The position numbers were made by a program, and so were the translations under genes. A DNA stretch of 53,522 nucleotides, taken from Deltaproteobacteria bacterium. Lineage in GTDB: Bacteria; Myxococcota_A; UBA9160; UBA4427. Below are positions 1 to 8,593 of the stretch, in pieces. Location of the stretch: positions 1 through 53,522 of the forward strand of contig JAFDEK010000010.1 in NCBI GenBank assembly GCA_019310385.1, written 5' to 3'. The notes under the pieces are model-generated. The model worked only from the letters and a program-made list of their open reading frames with translations, was not told the DNA's origin and made no database searches. The first letter of the stretch is position 1; every line of letters begins with the position of its first letter.

Positions 1-63
1 CGGGCAGCGCGAGGCCACCCGCAGCGCGAGCTGATGGCGATGACGACGGGAAGGACTCCCGCC

Positions 64-510
64 TCAGGCGAAGATGGGGATGTGGTCGATCTGAAGGGGT
101 CGTGCGATGGGAAGGAGAAGGACGCGGGCGGCGCTGTGCAGGGGCCGCCCGTCTGCGGAGAGCTCAGCTTCTTCCACGAGCATCATGTCACCCACTCCGA
201 AGAGGCCAGAGCGCGCCACGGGAGCGCTGCCGTCGCAGCCGCAGGGACAGGGCGCCTTCAGCGCCGAGCTCGGCGCATGGCAGGGCGGGGCTTCTTTGCC
301 GGTGTCGTGTCCGCTGGAGTCGTGCTCTGCTCGGTGGTGCTTCGCGTGCATTTCGTCGCCGCCCTCGCTGGGGAGCGAGTGCGAGACGGGCCCCACGGGT
401 GCGGCCGCCACAGCGTCGAGCGGCGTGTGCTGGGAGGCGGGGCAGGTCACGATGACTGTGAGGAGGTGGCTTGCGGCAAGAAGAAGCGCGAGCCACGTGG
501 TTCTCGACAT
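64..510 (-). CDS. Small secreted His/Cys-rich hypothetical protein
   Basis: A 148-residue protein beginning with a hydrophobic segment (about residues 5-22) that looks like a signal peptide, so it is probably exported. The mature part has a histidine-rich stretch (H55, H58, H59, H63, H68), then C77-H78, and a CPCGC cluster (C88, C90, C92). This pattern is typical of small periplasmic metal-binding or metal-efflux-associated proteins of the DUF2946 kind, but I cannot assign it firmly. The ATG follows AAGGTGGG at suitable spacing. It is transcribed away from the hydrolase at 717. Nothing to its left is complete, so any operon partner lies outside the window. Metal binding is an inference. Confidence 0.6.
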   Translation of the reverse strand: MSRTTWLALLLAASHLLTVIVTCPASQHTPLDAVAAAPVGPVSHSLPSEGGDEMHAKHHRAEHDSSGHDTGKEAPPCHAPSSALKAPCPCGCDGSAPVARSGLFGVGDMMLVEEAELSADGRPLHSAARVLLLPIARPLQIDHIPIFA

Positions 511-716
511 GGCGAGCCCACCTTAGCCGATGAGCGGAATTCACGCCAAACCGCGTCGGAAGGCCCGGGTTGGGACAGAGCGGCTCACTACGGGCGGCCT
601 GGGGGCCTCCTTCGGCGGGCGTATGTCGTCCACGTGACAGACCGGGGTACACGATGGCCCTAGGGTTGCTACACCCAGGATGGACTGGGAGGCGGAGGAA
701 AGAGGTGGCGCATTCC

Positions 717-1526
717 ATGGAGATTCGAGGCGCGGCGAAGAGTCGAGACGGCGTGGCGCTCGTGACGCGCAGCTGCGGCCAGGGCACTCCCTTCATCTGG
801 GGCCACTGCCTGCTGGGCAGTATGGCGGCCGAGGACGAGCTGGAGATCTTCGACTGGTCCTCCGCCTCGGACCTCGCCCGCATCGTCCGCTACGACGCTC
901 GGGGTCACGGGGTGTCGGAAGGGACCGACGACGCCCATCACTACAGTTGGCAGCACCTCGCCGAGGACATGCTGGATGTCGTGGCCGCCGAGGCGGGCGA
1001 GCAGCCCGCCGTGGTGGGCGGCGCCTCCATGGGCTGCGCGACGGCCCTCATGGCCGCCTACGCGGCGCCCGAGCGCGTGAAGGGCATGGTGCTCGTGCTT
1101 CCTCCCGCGGCCTGGGGCAGGCGGCCCGCCCAGTCGCGTCTCTATCACTTCGTGTCCGGCGTGGTGGGGATCACGGGCTCACTGCCCTTCCGCGTGCTGA
1201 ACCTGCTCCCCAAGCCTCCCGGGCCCGCAGCGAGCCTGCGCGGCATGCAGCGCACCGTGATGGGCAACCTGGCCCACATGGAGCCCGAGGTCGTCAACGC
1301 CATCATGGGCGGTGCGGCGATCTCGGATCTTCCCCTGCCCGAGAAGCTGCGCACTCTCGACGTTCCGACGCTCATCCTCGCCTGGGAAAACGACTTCGCG
1401 CATCCGGTCGAGAGCGCCGAGAAACTCGCGGAGCTGCTGCCCGAGGCCTCGCTGCATGTCGCGCAGGAGCATGCTCAGTCGCAGGCGTGGCCGGGGCTGG
1501 TGCGGGAGTTTCTGGGGGGGCTTTGA
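717..1526 (+). CDS. Alpha/beta hydrolase family protein
   Basis: A 269-residue alpha/beta hydrolase fold enzyme. It has the RYDARGHG strand-turn early in the fold, the nucleophile elbow GGASMG with Ser104, an acidic residue in the ENDFAHP loop late in the protein, and a histidine in the C-terminal QEHAQ segment, giving a plausible Ser-Asp-His triad. The substrate cannot be deduced; esterase, lactonase or C-C hydrolase activities are all possible. I chose the ATG at 717 because GGAGGAAAGAGG lies just upstream and similarity to the fold begins there; the frame stays open further upstream without coding character. It converges with the aldolase gene, which ends 10 bases away. Confidence 0.85.
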   Translation: MEIRGAAKSRDGVALVTRSCGQGTPFIWGHCLLGSMAAEDELEIFDWSSASDLARIVRYDARGHGVSEGTDDAHHYSWQHLAEDMLDVVAAEAGEQPAVVGGASMGCATALMAAYAAPERVKGMVLVLPPAAWGRRPAQSRLYHFVSGVVGITGSLPFRVLNLLPKPPGPAASLRGMQRTVMGNLAHMEPEVVNAIMGGAAISDLPLPEKLRTLDVPTLILAWENDFAHPVESAEKLAELLPEASLHVAQEHAQSQAWPGLVREFLGGL

Positions 1527-1535
1527 GGGGGCGCC

Positions 1536-2495
1536 TCAGGCGATTTCCGCCGCGCTCTCGAGGAAGAAGTCGTAGCAGTCGTCGCGGTTCTTCTCGTCGG
1601 AGCGCTGCTTCATGGCGGCGCGCGGGTGCTGGTTGAGGTGGCCGCTGATTCCGTAGATGTCGTTGAAGCCCCACTCGATCTCTTCGCGCAGGGGCACGAA
1701 GACTTCCTGGATCGCCTTGTAGACCGGGCGCACGTCGAACTTGGGGTTCTTCAGGAAATTCAGCAGCAGCTCGAGGTTGCAATTACCCGCGCCGCGGCCG
1801 ATGCCGTTCACCGTCGCGTCGAGCAGGTTCACGCCGTCGATGATGGCCTGCTGGGTGTTCGAGAAGGCGAGCTGCTGGTTGTTGTGGGCGTGGAAGCCCA
1901 GCTCCTTGTTGGGAGCGTGGGTCTTGTAGAGATTGAGATAGTGGGTGACCTGCTCGGAGTAGAAGGCCCCGTAGCTGTCCACCAGGTATAGGTAGTCGAC
2001 CTCGTCGGCCAGGTTCACCTGCTGCAGGCCTTCCACGAGGTCCGACTCGATGGCGGCCGAGGGCGCCATGATGTTGATGGTGGTCTCGTAGCCGAGATCC
2101 TTGGTGCGCTTGGCGAGGTCGATCCCCTTGTCGATGTCGGCCACGTAGCAGGCGGTGCGGATCATGTCGATCGGGCTCTGATCCCGCGGCTGCAGGGCCG
2201 AAAGATCGATCCGGCCCACGTCGTACATGACGGCCACCAGGGGGCGGTACTCCGAGTCGTGGGAGTCGATTACGCGCTTGAGGTCATCGTCGTCGCAGAA
2301 GTTCCAGCGGCCGTACTTCACGCGGGTGTACTCGTCGCTCTCGCATAGCTTCTTGCCGAGCTCGATGATGTCGACGCCCGCATCGCAGGCCGACCGGTAC
2401 ACCGTATCCACGAAGTGGTCGGTGAAGTGGTAGTTGTTGATCAGCCCGCCGTCCCGAATCGTGCAATCGAGGACCTTGATCTCTTCTCGGTACAT
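1536..2495 (-). CDS. HMGL-like (DRE-TIM) aldolase domain protein
   Basis: A 319-residue protein of the HMG-CoA lyase-like TIM-barrel superfamily. The N-terminal LDCTIRDGG motif carries the Arg-Asp pair that binds metal and the enolate. The later GFHAHNNQQLAFSN segment has the His-x-His metal ligands, followed by the conserved GIGRGAGN glycine loop. Such proteins cleave or form C-C bonds next to a carboxylate, as in 4-hydroxy-2-oxovalerate aldolase or isopropylmalate synthase; here the substrate is unknown. It lacks a C-terminal regulatory domain, and there is no acylating aldehyde dehydrogenase beside it, so a catechol meta-cleavage role is not supported. The start is the ATG preceded by GGGAGCG; the frame runs open to 2846 but the extra part looks non-coding. 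Confidence 0.85.
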   Translation of the reverse strand: MYREEIKVLDCTIRDGGLINNYHFTDHFVDTVYRSACDAGVDIIELGKKLCESDEYTRVKYGRWNFCDDDDLKRVIDSHDSEYRPLVAVMYDVGRIDLSALQPRDQSPIDMIRTACYVADIDKGIDLAKRTKDLGYETTINIMAPSAAIESDLVEGLQQVNLADEVDYLYLVDSYGAFYSEQVTHYLNLYKTHAPNKELGFHAHNNQQLAFSNTQQAIIDGVNLLDATVNGIGRGAGNCNLELLLNFLKNPKFDVRPVYKAIQEVFVPLREEIEWGFNDIYGISGHLNQHPRAAMKQRSDEKNRDDCYDFFLESAAEIA

Positions 2496-2885
2496 TGCTC
2501 GCTCCCAACCGGCGCCCGCCTGCGTGGCGCGCGCCCTGCGTCTTCTGAGTCGGATGAGCTTAGCGCAGCTGGGTCCCGCCCGCGGGTCGCGTCTGCTCCT
2601 CGCGTGCCTCGGAACACCTGAATCGTCGAGCACTTGCGCTCTCGAGGCCCAATCGGAGTCCCTCCCGGTGTTCTCCGCTGGGTGACCGGACCGTCCAACC
2701 CGGGAGCGCAAGAAGAGGGCGCCAGCGCTGGAGAATTCCGTTCGACCGCGAATCTTCCGCCACATCTGCACGCGCTTGCCGACTTCGGCGCGGCCCCCTC
2801 GCACTGCGCGAGGGAGGGCAGCCCCCTCGGCCGCCCATGTGTACACTTGCCGCGAAGGCTGTGGGCAGCCAGCGGAAGGGGGATC
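2496..2885. other. Intergenic region between divergent genes
   Basis: A 390-base gap between the divergently transcribed aldolase and the membrane protein gene. Frames on both strands are open but show no third-position bias or family similarity. A short GTGTACAC palindrome sits near 2836-2845. I see no convincing promoter hexamers, terminator or RNA structure. It presumably holds both promoters. Confidence 0.4.
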
Positions 2886-3851
2886 GTGGGAGGCGTCCTG
2901 AGGTACCCGGCGACCACCGCGACGGCGCTGTGCCTGCTCGTGCTGACGGCCTTCTACTGGGCAAGCGGCGCCCTCTCGCCCGAGGAGCTGCCGGAGTACG
3001 CAAGGTCGAAGCGTCAGATCATTGGCATGGCGTTGATGTTGATCGCCATGCCCTCGTATCTGCTGGCCGCCGGCTTTGTGGCGCAGCGACGCTCCCTCGA
3101 GCTCGTCGAAGGGCTGCGCCCCCAGCTACCCGAAGCCCGCTTTGCCGACGATGCGCTGGCCGCGATTCGGGGCGGACTCGCGCGCTCCTGGCGCTACGGC
3201 GTCGCCGTGGGGATCGTCTTCGGGCTCCTCAATAGCCAGCCGATCCACGCCATCGTCGACAGCCGGGCTCCCGCCATCGACATCAGCATCGCCCTGGGTC
3301 AGATGCTCCTCTGGCTCCTGGCCGGTCTGCTCCTCGGCGTGCGCGTCACCTCGGCCCGGGCCTTCGATCGGATGGGTGAGGTCGTCCGCTTCGAGCTGTT
3401 CCAGATCCACGAGCTGCGCCCCCTGGCGCGCTCGGGTAGCTTGGACGTGCTCATGATCGCAGGTGCCCTGGCGCTGTCGCCGCTGCAGGCCCTCGACGCC
3501 GAGTTTCGCTGGTACAATTACCGCTTCGCGCTGCTGATCTCGATCCCCGCCGCGCTCGTCTTGCTCCTCTGGCCGCTGCGCTCCGTTCACCGCCGGATCA
3601 GCGTCGAAAAACAAGGTCGGCTCGCTCAGCTCGAGGCGCTCATCCACGCTGCTCGAGACCGGGCGACACTCGAGGGCGTACTGCAGCTCGAGACCTTGCT
3701 GGCCCACCGGGACCGGCTACGCGACCAGAAGACCTGGCCCCTGAGCACGGCGCTGATCTCCCGGGTGCTTCTCTATCTCGTGATTCCTCCGCTCGCCTGG
3801 GCGGGCGCCGCGCTGGTGGAGAAGGGGGTCGACTGGTTGATAAGCAGCTGA
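2886..3851 (+). CDS. Polytopic membrane protein, unknown function
   Basis: About 321 residues with roughly seven hydrophobic segments. Two lie near the N-terminus, two in the middle (around YGVAVGIVFGLL and GQMLLWLLAGLLLGV), two further on (LDVLMIAGALAL and ALLISIPAALVLLLW) and one near the C-terminus. Between the last two is a charged, probably helical cytoplasmic stretch rich in Arg, Glu and Leu. I recognise no catalytic motif. The GTG start at 2886 is preceded by GGAAGGGGG; the frame is open back to 2634 but that part lacks coding character. The next gene begins 37 bases downstream on the same strand, so the two may be co-transcribed. Inner-membrane location is clear; function is not. Confidence 0.7.
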   Translation: MGGVLRYPATTATALCLLVLTAFYWASGALSPEELPEYARSKRQIIGMALMLIAMPSYLLAAGFVAQRRSLELVEGLRPQLPEARFADDALAAIRGGLARSWRYGVAVGIVFGLLNSQPIHAIVDSRAPAIDISIALGQMLLWLLAGLLLGVRVTSARAFDRMGEVVRFELFQIHELRPLARSGSLDVLMIAGALALSPLQALDAEFRWYNYRFALLISIPAALVLLLWPLRSVHRRISVEKQGRLAQLEALIHAARDRATLEGVLQLETLLAHRDRLRDQKTWPLSTALISRVLLYLVIPPLAWAGAALVEKGVDWLISS

Positions 3852-3888
3852 GGCTGGCCGCACGCGACCCGCTGCAGCGAGGCACTCG

Positions 3889-5070
3889 TTGAACGAATCA
3901 TCCGATGCGCTCGTCCTGCGAATCTCGGAGAGCGCGGCCGATCGCATGCTCCAGCGGATTCGGCTCGCTTCGAGCATCGAGACGCGTCAGCAGTATGAGT
4001 TCAGCTCCCTCGGATTCTCCCGGATCAAGGTGAACCTGGAGCTGCGCGAGTCGAATCTCCGCCTGCGTCGTGCGGACGGCGGCGCCATCCGGCTCGAGCT
4101 GTTCATGCGCGGCGAGTTCAGCTTCGGCTTCCCCTATCCGGATCGCCGAATCGACTTGAGCTGCGCAGTCCTGGCGAGGCCCGAGCTTCGGCGCGCTGAC
4201 GACGAGCAGCTCGTCTTGTCGACCGACTTCGCCCAGGCCTCGCTACAGGATCTGCGCGTGAGCAGCCGCTCCAGCGGTGGCATGCTCGCCTTCGATCCCT
4301 ACGCACTCGGTCCCTTCACGGATGATCGCCTGATCGATGCAGCGAAGCTGACGCTGCGGGCGGCCCTGCGTCGCATTGGCCTTCGCCGGGGAGAAATGAC
4401 GAGTCAGGTCCTCACGCGGCTGTTGGGGCCCGGCAGCCACCCCGGCGCCCTGACCATCGCGATCGACGACGGCGAGATGGGAGTCGGCCCTGCGGAGCCA
4501 GGAGTCTCCGTACCGGGATCGCCGAGGGAGCGGCGCACGCCCGTCCTTGAATCGAAGATTGAATCAAAGGTTGAAGCGAAGCTTCGATCGAAGGTGCAGG
4601 AACAACCAGCCAGTGCCGGGGATGCGCGGCTGTGGGTTGGTGAAACGGTGCTCACCCGCCTGGCCAGCGACCTCGTTTCGAGGCGGGCCCGGGGAAGCCG
4701 GTGGTGTGTCGAAGCGCCTCGTGTGCGCTGCCGATCGCGTGAGATCGAAGTCGACGCGGAGATTCTGCCGAGTGGGGCACGCTGGCCGGTTGCCTGGCGC
4801 GCGCGCGTGAGCGCGCGCTTGCGCCCGCAAGTCGGAGCGAGCGGGATCGAGCTCGTCCTCCTGGACGTGGGCGTCGAGCGGATCTCTCTCCCGCGCTGGA
4901 CCCGACGCTTGCTCTTGCGCGCGCTCGCACCCCGTGTCGAGCAGCATATCCTGCGGCACTCCTTCTCGCTTCGCCTGCCTCCTGCCGGAGACGAGCAATG
5001 GAAGGTGGAGGTGAGTCGGATCGAACTCAGGGATGGACGTCTCGATCTCGTCCTGGACACCGATCTGTAG
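3889..5070 (+). CDS. Hypothetical protein with two beta-rich halves
   Basis: A 393-residue soluble protein that I do not recognise. It appears to consist of two parts of alternating short strands. Residues about 1-200 end in a helix around DDRLIDAAKLTLRAALRRIG; residues about 240-393 end in a similar Arg-rich helix and strand pattern. They are joined by a Ser/Glu/Lys-rich linker with SKIESKVEAKLRSKVQ repeats. The pattern of long amphipathic strands with an N-terminal helix recalls TULIP-like lipid-binding domains, but this is only a shape impression. The TTG start is supported by GCGAGG about eight bases upstream. It follows the membrane protein gene closely, and its stop is 28 bases from the convergent PQQ dehydrogenase gene. 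Confidence 0.6.
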   Translation: MNESSDALVLRISESAADRMLQRIRLASSIETRQQYEFSSLGFSRIKVNLELRESNLRLRRADGGAIRLELFMRGEFSFGFPYPDRRIDLSCAVLARPELRRADDEQLVLSTDFAQASLQDLRVSSRSSGGMLAFDPYALGPFTDDRLIDAAKLTLRAALRRIGLRRGEMTSQVLTRLLGPGSHPGALTIAIDDGEMGVGPAEPGVSVPGSPRERRTPVLESKIESKVEAKLRSKVQEQPASAGDARLWVGETVLTRLASDLVSRRARGSRWCVEAPRVRCRSREIEVDAEILPSGARWPVAWRARVSARLRPQVGASGIELVLLDVGVERISLPRWTRRLLLRALAPRVEQHILRHSFSLRLPPAGDEQWKVEVSRIELRDGRLDLVLDTDL

Positions 5071-5097
5071 CAGGGTGCCAAGCGCCCGCCCGCCGTC

Positions 5098-7263
5098 TCA
5101 GTCCACCATCCACGAGGTCGGTATGCAGACCCGCTCCCGCAGCCAGTCCATGGCCATGTCGAAGTAGGAGGGGCCGCTCAGGGCGCGGTCGACCACGTAG
5201 GCGTGGATCGCGGCCGAGTCGTCTTCGCTGAGGAGGCCCGCGAAGCCCGTCATGCCCTTGCTCTCGAAGGCGCCCTGCAGGACGATGGCGTCCCAGTTCT
5301 CGTGGACGGCCCGGGAGGCGTGGCGCAAGTCGGGGTGGAAGCCCGTGCTCACGGCGAAGAAGCCGTGGCAGCGCGCGCAGCGGGTGGAGTAGAGGACCTC
5401 GCCGCGCTCCAGGGTCTCGGGGCTGGCGGGCAGCGGGGGAGCGTCCACCACGCCCGCCGGGCGCGGCTTCACGGGAGGCAGGGGCGCCGATCCCCCGAGC
5501 TTGTAGACGAGCAGCCGCCCCTCGTTCAGGTAGGGGACGGCAACGCGGTTGAGGCTCGGGGTGCCGCCGATGCCGGCCAGCACGGCGATGTGCTGCACGC
5601 CGTCCACCGCGTAGCTGATGGGAGGCGCGAGGATGCCGATGCCCACCGGCGACTCCCAGAGCTTCTCGCCAGTCTCGGCATCATAGGCGGCGAAGCGGGT
5701 GTTGCCGTTGCCCTGGAAGACGAGGTCGCCGGCCGTCGAAAGGACACCGCCGTTGGCGGGGTGGTCGAACTCGACGCGCCAGACGGGCTTGGCACGCACG
5801 GGATCCCAGGCGGTGAGGTGCGAAGGGGAGCACCAGGGGATGTAGTACTTCACGAAGCGGCCCAGGGCGTGGAAGTCCTCGGCGGTGTTGAAATCGCCGG
5901 GCTGGTGGCGGAAGCCGGGAAGCGGGGTGTAGAGCCAGGCGTTGTCGAGGGTGGGCACGTAGACGAGGCCGGTGCGCGGGCTGTAGGACATGGGGTGCCA
6001 GTTGTGAACGCCCGGTGGCCCCGGCGCCACCCAGCGGGGCTCCTTCGACCAGCTCGCCTCCTCGCGCTCCACCGGCCGGCCGGTCTGCATGTCCACGTGG
6101 GTCGCCCAGCTCGCGTAGCCGATCTTCTCTGCCGAGAGCAGCTCGCCCGTCGCCCGATCGAGCAGGTAGAAGAAGCCGTTCTTCGGCGCTTGCATGAGGA
6201 CCTTGCGCTCGCGGCCAGCGATCTCGAGCTCGGCCAGGATCATGGGCTGGGTGGCGGTGTAGTCCCACTGCTCGCCGGGCGTGGTCTGGTAGTGCCAGAC
6301 CAGCCTTCCGGTCTCGGGCTTCACGGCGAGGATGGAGGCGAGGAAGAGGTTGTCGCCCCCGCCCGGGCTGCGCAGCACGCGGTCGTAGGGGGAGCTGTTG
6401 CCGACCCCGACGTAGAGCAGGTCGAGCTCCGGGTCGTACGCCATGGCATCCCAGACGGTTCCGCCGAGGCCTGTCTCCCAGAGCGAGTCGGGCGACCAGG
6501 TCGTGGCCGCCAGGGCGAGCTCTTCGTGTTCGAAGGGGCCGGTGGTGCTGGCGGGCACCGTGTAGAAGCGCCAGAGCCGCTCGCCCGTGGCGGCGTCGTA
6601 GGCGCCGAAGTAGCCCCGCACGCCGTACTCGCCCCCGGAGTTGCCGATGATGACCCGGCCCTTCACGATGCGCGGCGCGCCCGTGATGGTGTAGTCGGCC
6701 TCGGGGTCGACGGTCATGACCTCCCACGCGAGCTTCCCCGTGGCGGCGTCGAGGGCGACGAGGCGGCCGTCGAGGGTGGCGAGATAGACGCGTCCCTTCC
6801 ACAGCGCGACGCCGCGGTTCACCACGTCGCAGCAGGCCCTGCGGCCGATGCGGCGGGGCACCTGCGGGTCGTAGCGCCACAGCTCGCGGCCCGTCCCGGC
6901 GTCGAGGGCGTAGACGACGCTCCAGCTGCCGGTGAGGTACAGCACCCCGTCGACCGCGAGCGGCGTCGCCTCGAGGCCGCGCAGGGTCCCGGTCATGTAG
7001 GCCCAGGCCAGGCCCAGCTCCTGCACGTTGCTCCGGTCGATCTGGTCGAGGGGGCTGAAGCGCTGCTCCGACCAGGTGCGCCCGTGGACGAGCCAGCTCC
7101 CGGGCTCCGACTCCGCGGCCGTGACGCGCGCAGCGTCGACCCAGGCGGCGCGAGCGGGCTGCAGGGGCGGGTTCTCGCCTGCGCCCGCCGCGACTGCGCC
7201 GAGCATCAGCGAGATCGAGATCAGTAGGGAGCGCACATACATGTGTCGCATGCCTGGTTTCAT
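5098..7263 (-). CDS. PQQ-dependent alcohol dehydrogenase with C-terminal cytochrome c
   Basis: A 721-residue quinohemoprotein. A signal peptide (MYVRSLLISISLML and following) is followed by an eight-bladed propeller with repeated AxDAxTGxxxW motifs. Adjacent cysteines C144-C145 form the unusual disulphide ring that lies over PQQ. GEYG, VGNSSP and QWDYT supply the Glu, Asn and catalytic Asp. The position two residues after that Asp is Thr rather than Asp, so the site resembles the calcium type, not the lanthanide XoxF type. A C-terminal class I cytochrome c domain (CARCH) passes electrons onward. It would oxidise a primary alcohol in the periplasm. The first ATG is used here; the internal ATG at 7242 has a better-placed AGG. 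It is last in a run of same-strand genes. Confidence 0.93.
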   Translation of the reverse strand: MKPGMRHMYVRSLLISISLMLGAVAAGAGENPPLQPARAAWVDAARVTAAESEPGSWLVHGRTWSEQRFSPLDQIDRSNVQELGLAWAYMTGTLRGLEATPLAVDGVLYLTGSWSVVYALDAGTGRELWRYDPQVPRRIGRRACCDVVNRGVALWKGRVYLATLDGRLVALDAATGKLAWEVMTVDPEADYTITGAPRIVKGRVIIGNSGGEYGVRGYFGAYDAATGERLWRFYTVPASTTGPFEHEELALAATTWSPDSLWETGLGGTVWDAMAYDPELDLLYVGVGNSSPYDRVLRSPGGGDNLFLASILAVKPETGRLVWHYQTTPGEQWDYTATQPMILAELEIAGRERKVLMQAPKNGFFYLLDRATGELLSAEKIGYASWATHVDMQTGRPVEREEASWSKEPRWVAPGPPGVHNWHPMSYSPRTGLVYVPTLDNAWLYTPLPGFRHQPGDFNTAEDFHALGRFVKYYIPWCSPSHLTAWDPVRAKPVWRVEFDHPANGGVLSTAGDLVFQGNGNTRFAAYDAETGEKLWESPVGIGILAPPISYAVDGVQHIAVLAGIGGTPSLNRVAVPYLNEGRLLVYKLGGSAPLPPVKPRPAGVVDAPPLPASPETLERGEVLYSTRCARCHGFFAVSTGFHPDLRHASRAVHENWDAIVLQGAFESKGMTGFAGLLSEDDSAAIHAYVVDRALSGPSYFDMAMDWLRERVCIPTSWMVD

Positions 7264-7285
7264 GGTCGGGTCATGGCTGTCGGGC

Positions 7286-8593
7286 TTATTCTCGCGCCGC
7301 CAGTGCGGCGACCGCGGACTCGAAGGCCGCCAGGGTGAGCTCGATGTCCTCTTCGCTGTGGGCCATGGAGACGAAGAACTTCTCGTGGGCCTTGACGATG
7401 CCCCGGTCGAGCAGGAGCTCCGTGAAGCGGGCGTGCTTCTCCCGGTCCACCGCGAGAGTGGAGCGGTGATCGCGGATCTCGCCGTCGGTGAACCAGACCT
7501 CGAAGGCGGGCGGCTCGCCCGTGACCCGGGCCGGGATCCCAGCCGCCCGGAGCATCTCGTCCAGCGCGGTCTTCAGCCGCAGCCCCTTCGCGAAGAGCTC
7601 CTCGTAGACGCCGGGCTTGCGCAGCTCGCCGAGCGCAGCCAGTGCTGCTACGGCGCTGATGGGGTTGCCGCTGAAGGTGCCCGTCTGCAATACGTGGTCG
7701 CCGCTCAGGGCGCGGGTCGGGTCCACGAGGGACATGATGTCCTCCCGGCCGCAGATCAGGGAGATCGGATGCCCCCCCGACATGCTCTTGCCCACGGTGC
7801 ACAGATCGGGAACCACAGCGTAGTACTCCTGGGCGCCGCCGTAGGCGAGGCGGAAGCCGGTCACGATCTCGTCGAAGATCAGGGGGATCTCGTAGCGGCG
7901 GGTAAGCTCGCGCAGGCTCTCGAGGAAGCCCTCCACGGGCGGAATCGTGCGCTGCATGGGCTCGACGATCACTCCAGCGAGCTCGCTGTGGTATCGGTCG
8001 ATGATCGCCGCGGTGGTTTCGACATCGTTGAATGGGGCGATCAGCACCTGCTGCTCGATGCACGCGGGGATGCCGGCGGAGTTGGGGACCGGCTTCGGAA
8101 AGTCGGCGGGGCGGAAGGTCCACTCGTTGCTCATGAGCGTGTAGTCCCCCATCCCGTGGAAGGCCCCCTCGAACTTGAGGATCTTGTCGCGCTTGCGGAA
8201 GGCCCGGGCCAGGCGCATGGCGAAGAAGGTCGATTCAGAGCCACTGGTGTTGAAGGAGACCTTCTCCGCGCAAGGGATGGCGGCCACGATCTGCTCGGCC
8301 AGCTCGATGGAGGGCTCGTTCACCATGAGGTAGTTGCTGCCGTCCTCGAGGGCCTCGCGCACGGCGGAGACGACGGCGGGGTGGGCGTGGCCCAGGAACA
8401 TCGGCCCCGATCCGAGCAGGTAGTCGACGTATTCGTTGCCGCTGCAGTCCCAGATGCGGGAGCCGCGAGCCCGGCTCACCACCATGGCGTAGTCGGGGTT
8501 GCTGGAGGCATTGCGCACGCCGGCGGGCAGGAGCGCGTGGGCGCGTTTCAGGAGCGCGTCTTCCCGTCGGCCTCTGGGCCCTCGCTTCGGCAT
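7286..8593 (-). CDS. Class III PLP aminotransferase, glutamate-1-semialdehyde aminomutase-like
   Basis: A 435-residue fold-type I PLP enzyme. It shows the GSGPMFLGHAHP substrate loop, SGSEST phosphate-binding turn, IFDEIVTGFR with the cofactor Asp241, and the Schiff-base Lys269 in TVGKSMSGG. These patterns match the HemL-like branch of class III aminotransferases, but outlying members of that branch act on many amino ketones. Given neighbours that encode an alcohol dehydrogenase, a sulfotransferase-like protein and an LLM oxidoreductase, a catabolic or secondary-metabolic transaminase is as likely as a role in haem synthesis, so I do not use hemL. Its ATG abuts the stop of the upstream gene, with GGAAGG inside that gene as the probable ribosome site. 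Confidence 0.9.
   Translation of the reverse strand: MPKRGPRGRREDALLKRAHALLPAGVRNASSNPDYAMVVSRARGSRIWDCSGNEYVDYLLGSGPMFLGHAHPAVVSAVREALEDGSNYLMVNEPSIELAEQIVAAIPCAEKVSFNTSGSESTFFAMRLARAFRKRDKILKFEGAFHGMGDYTLMSNEWTFRPADFPKPVPNSAGIPACIEQQVLIAPFNDVETTAAIIDRYHSELAGVIVEPMQRTIPPVEGFLESLRELTRRYEIPLIFDEIVTGFRLAYGGAQEYYAVVPDLCTVGKSMSGGHPISLICGREDIMSLVDPTRALSGDHVLQTGTFSGNPISAVAALAALGELRKPGVYEELFAKGLRLKTALDEMLRAAGIPARVTGEPPAFEVWFTDGEIRDHRSTLAVDREKHARFTELLLDRGIVKAHEKFFVSMAHSEEDIELTLAAFESAVAALAARE

Noticed and set aside
1..63. A partial gene at the left edge
   Set aside because: No start codon with a ribosome site or recognisable text in either direction.
7286..8593. Naming the aminotransferase hemL
   Set aside because: Motifs fit the whole class III branch, and its neighbours have nothing to do with haem synthesis.
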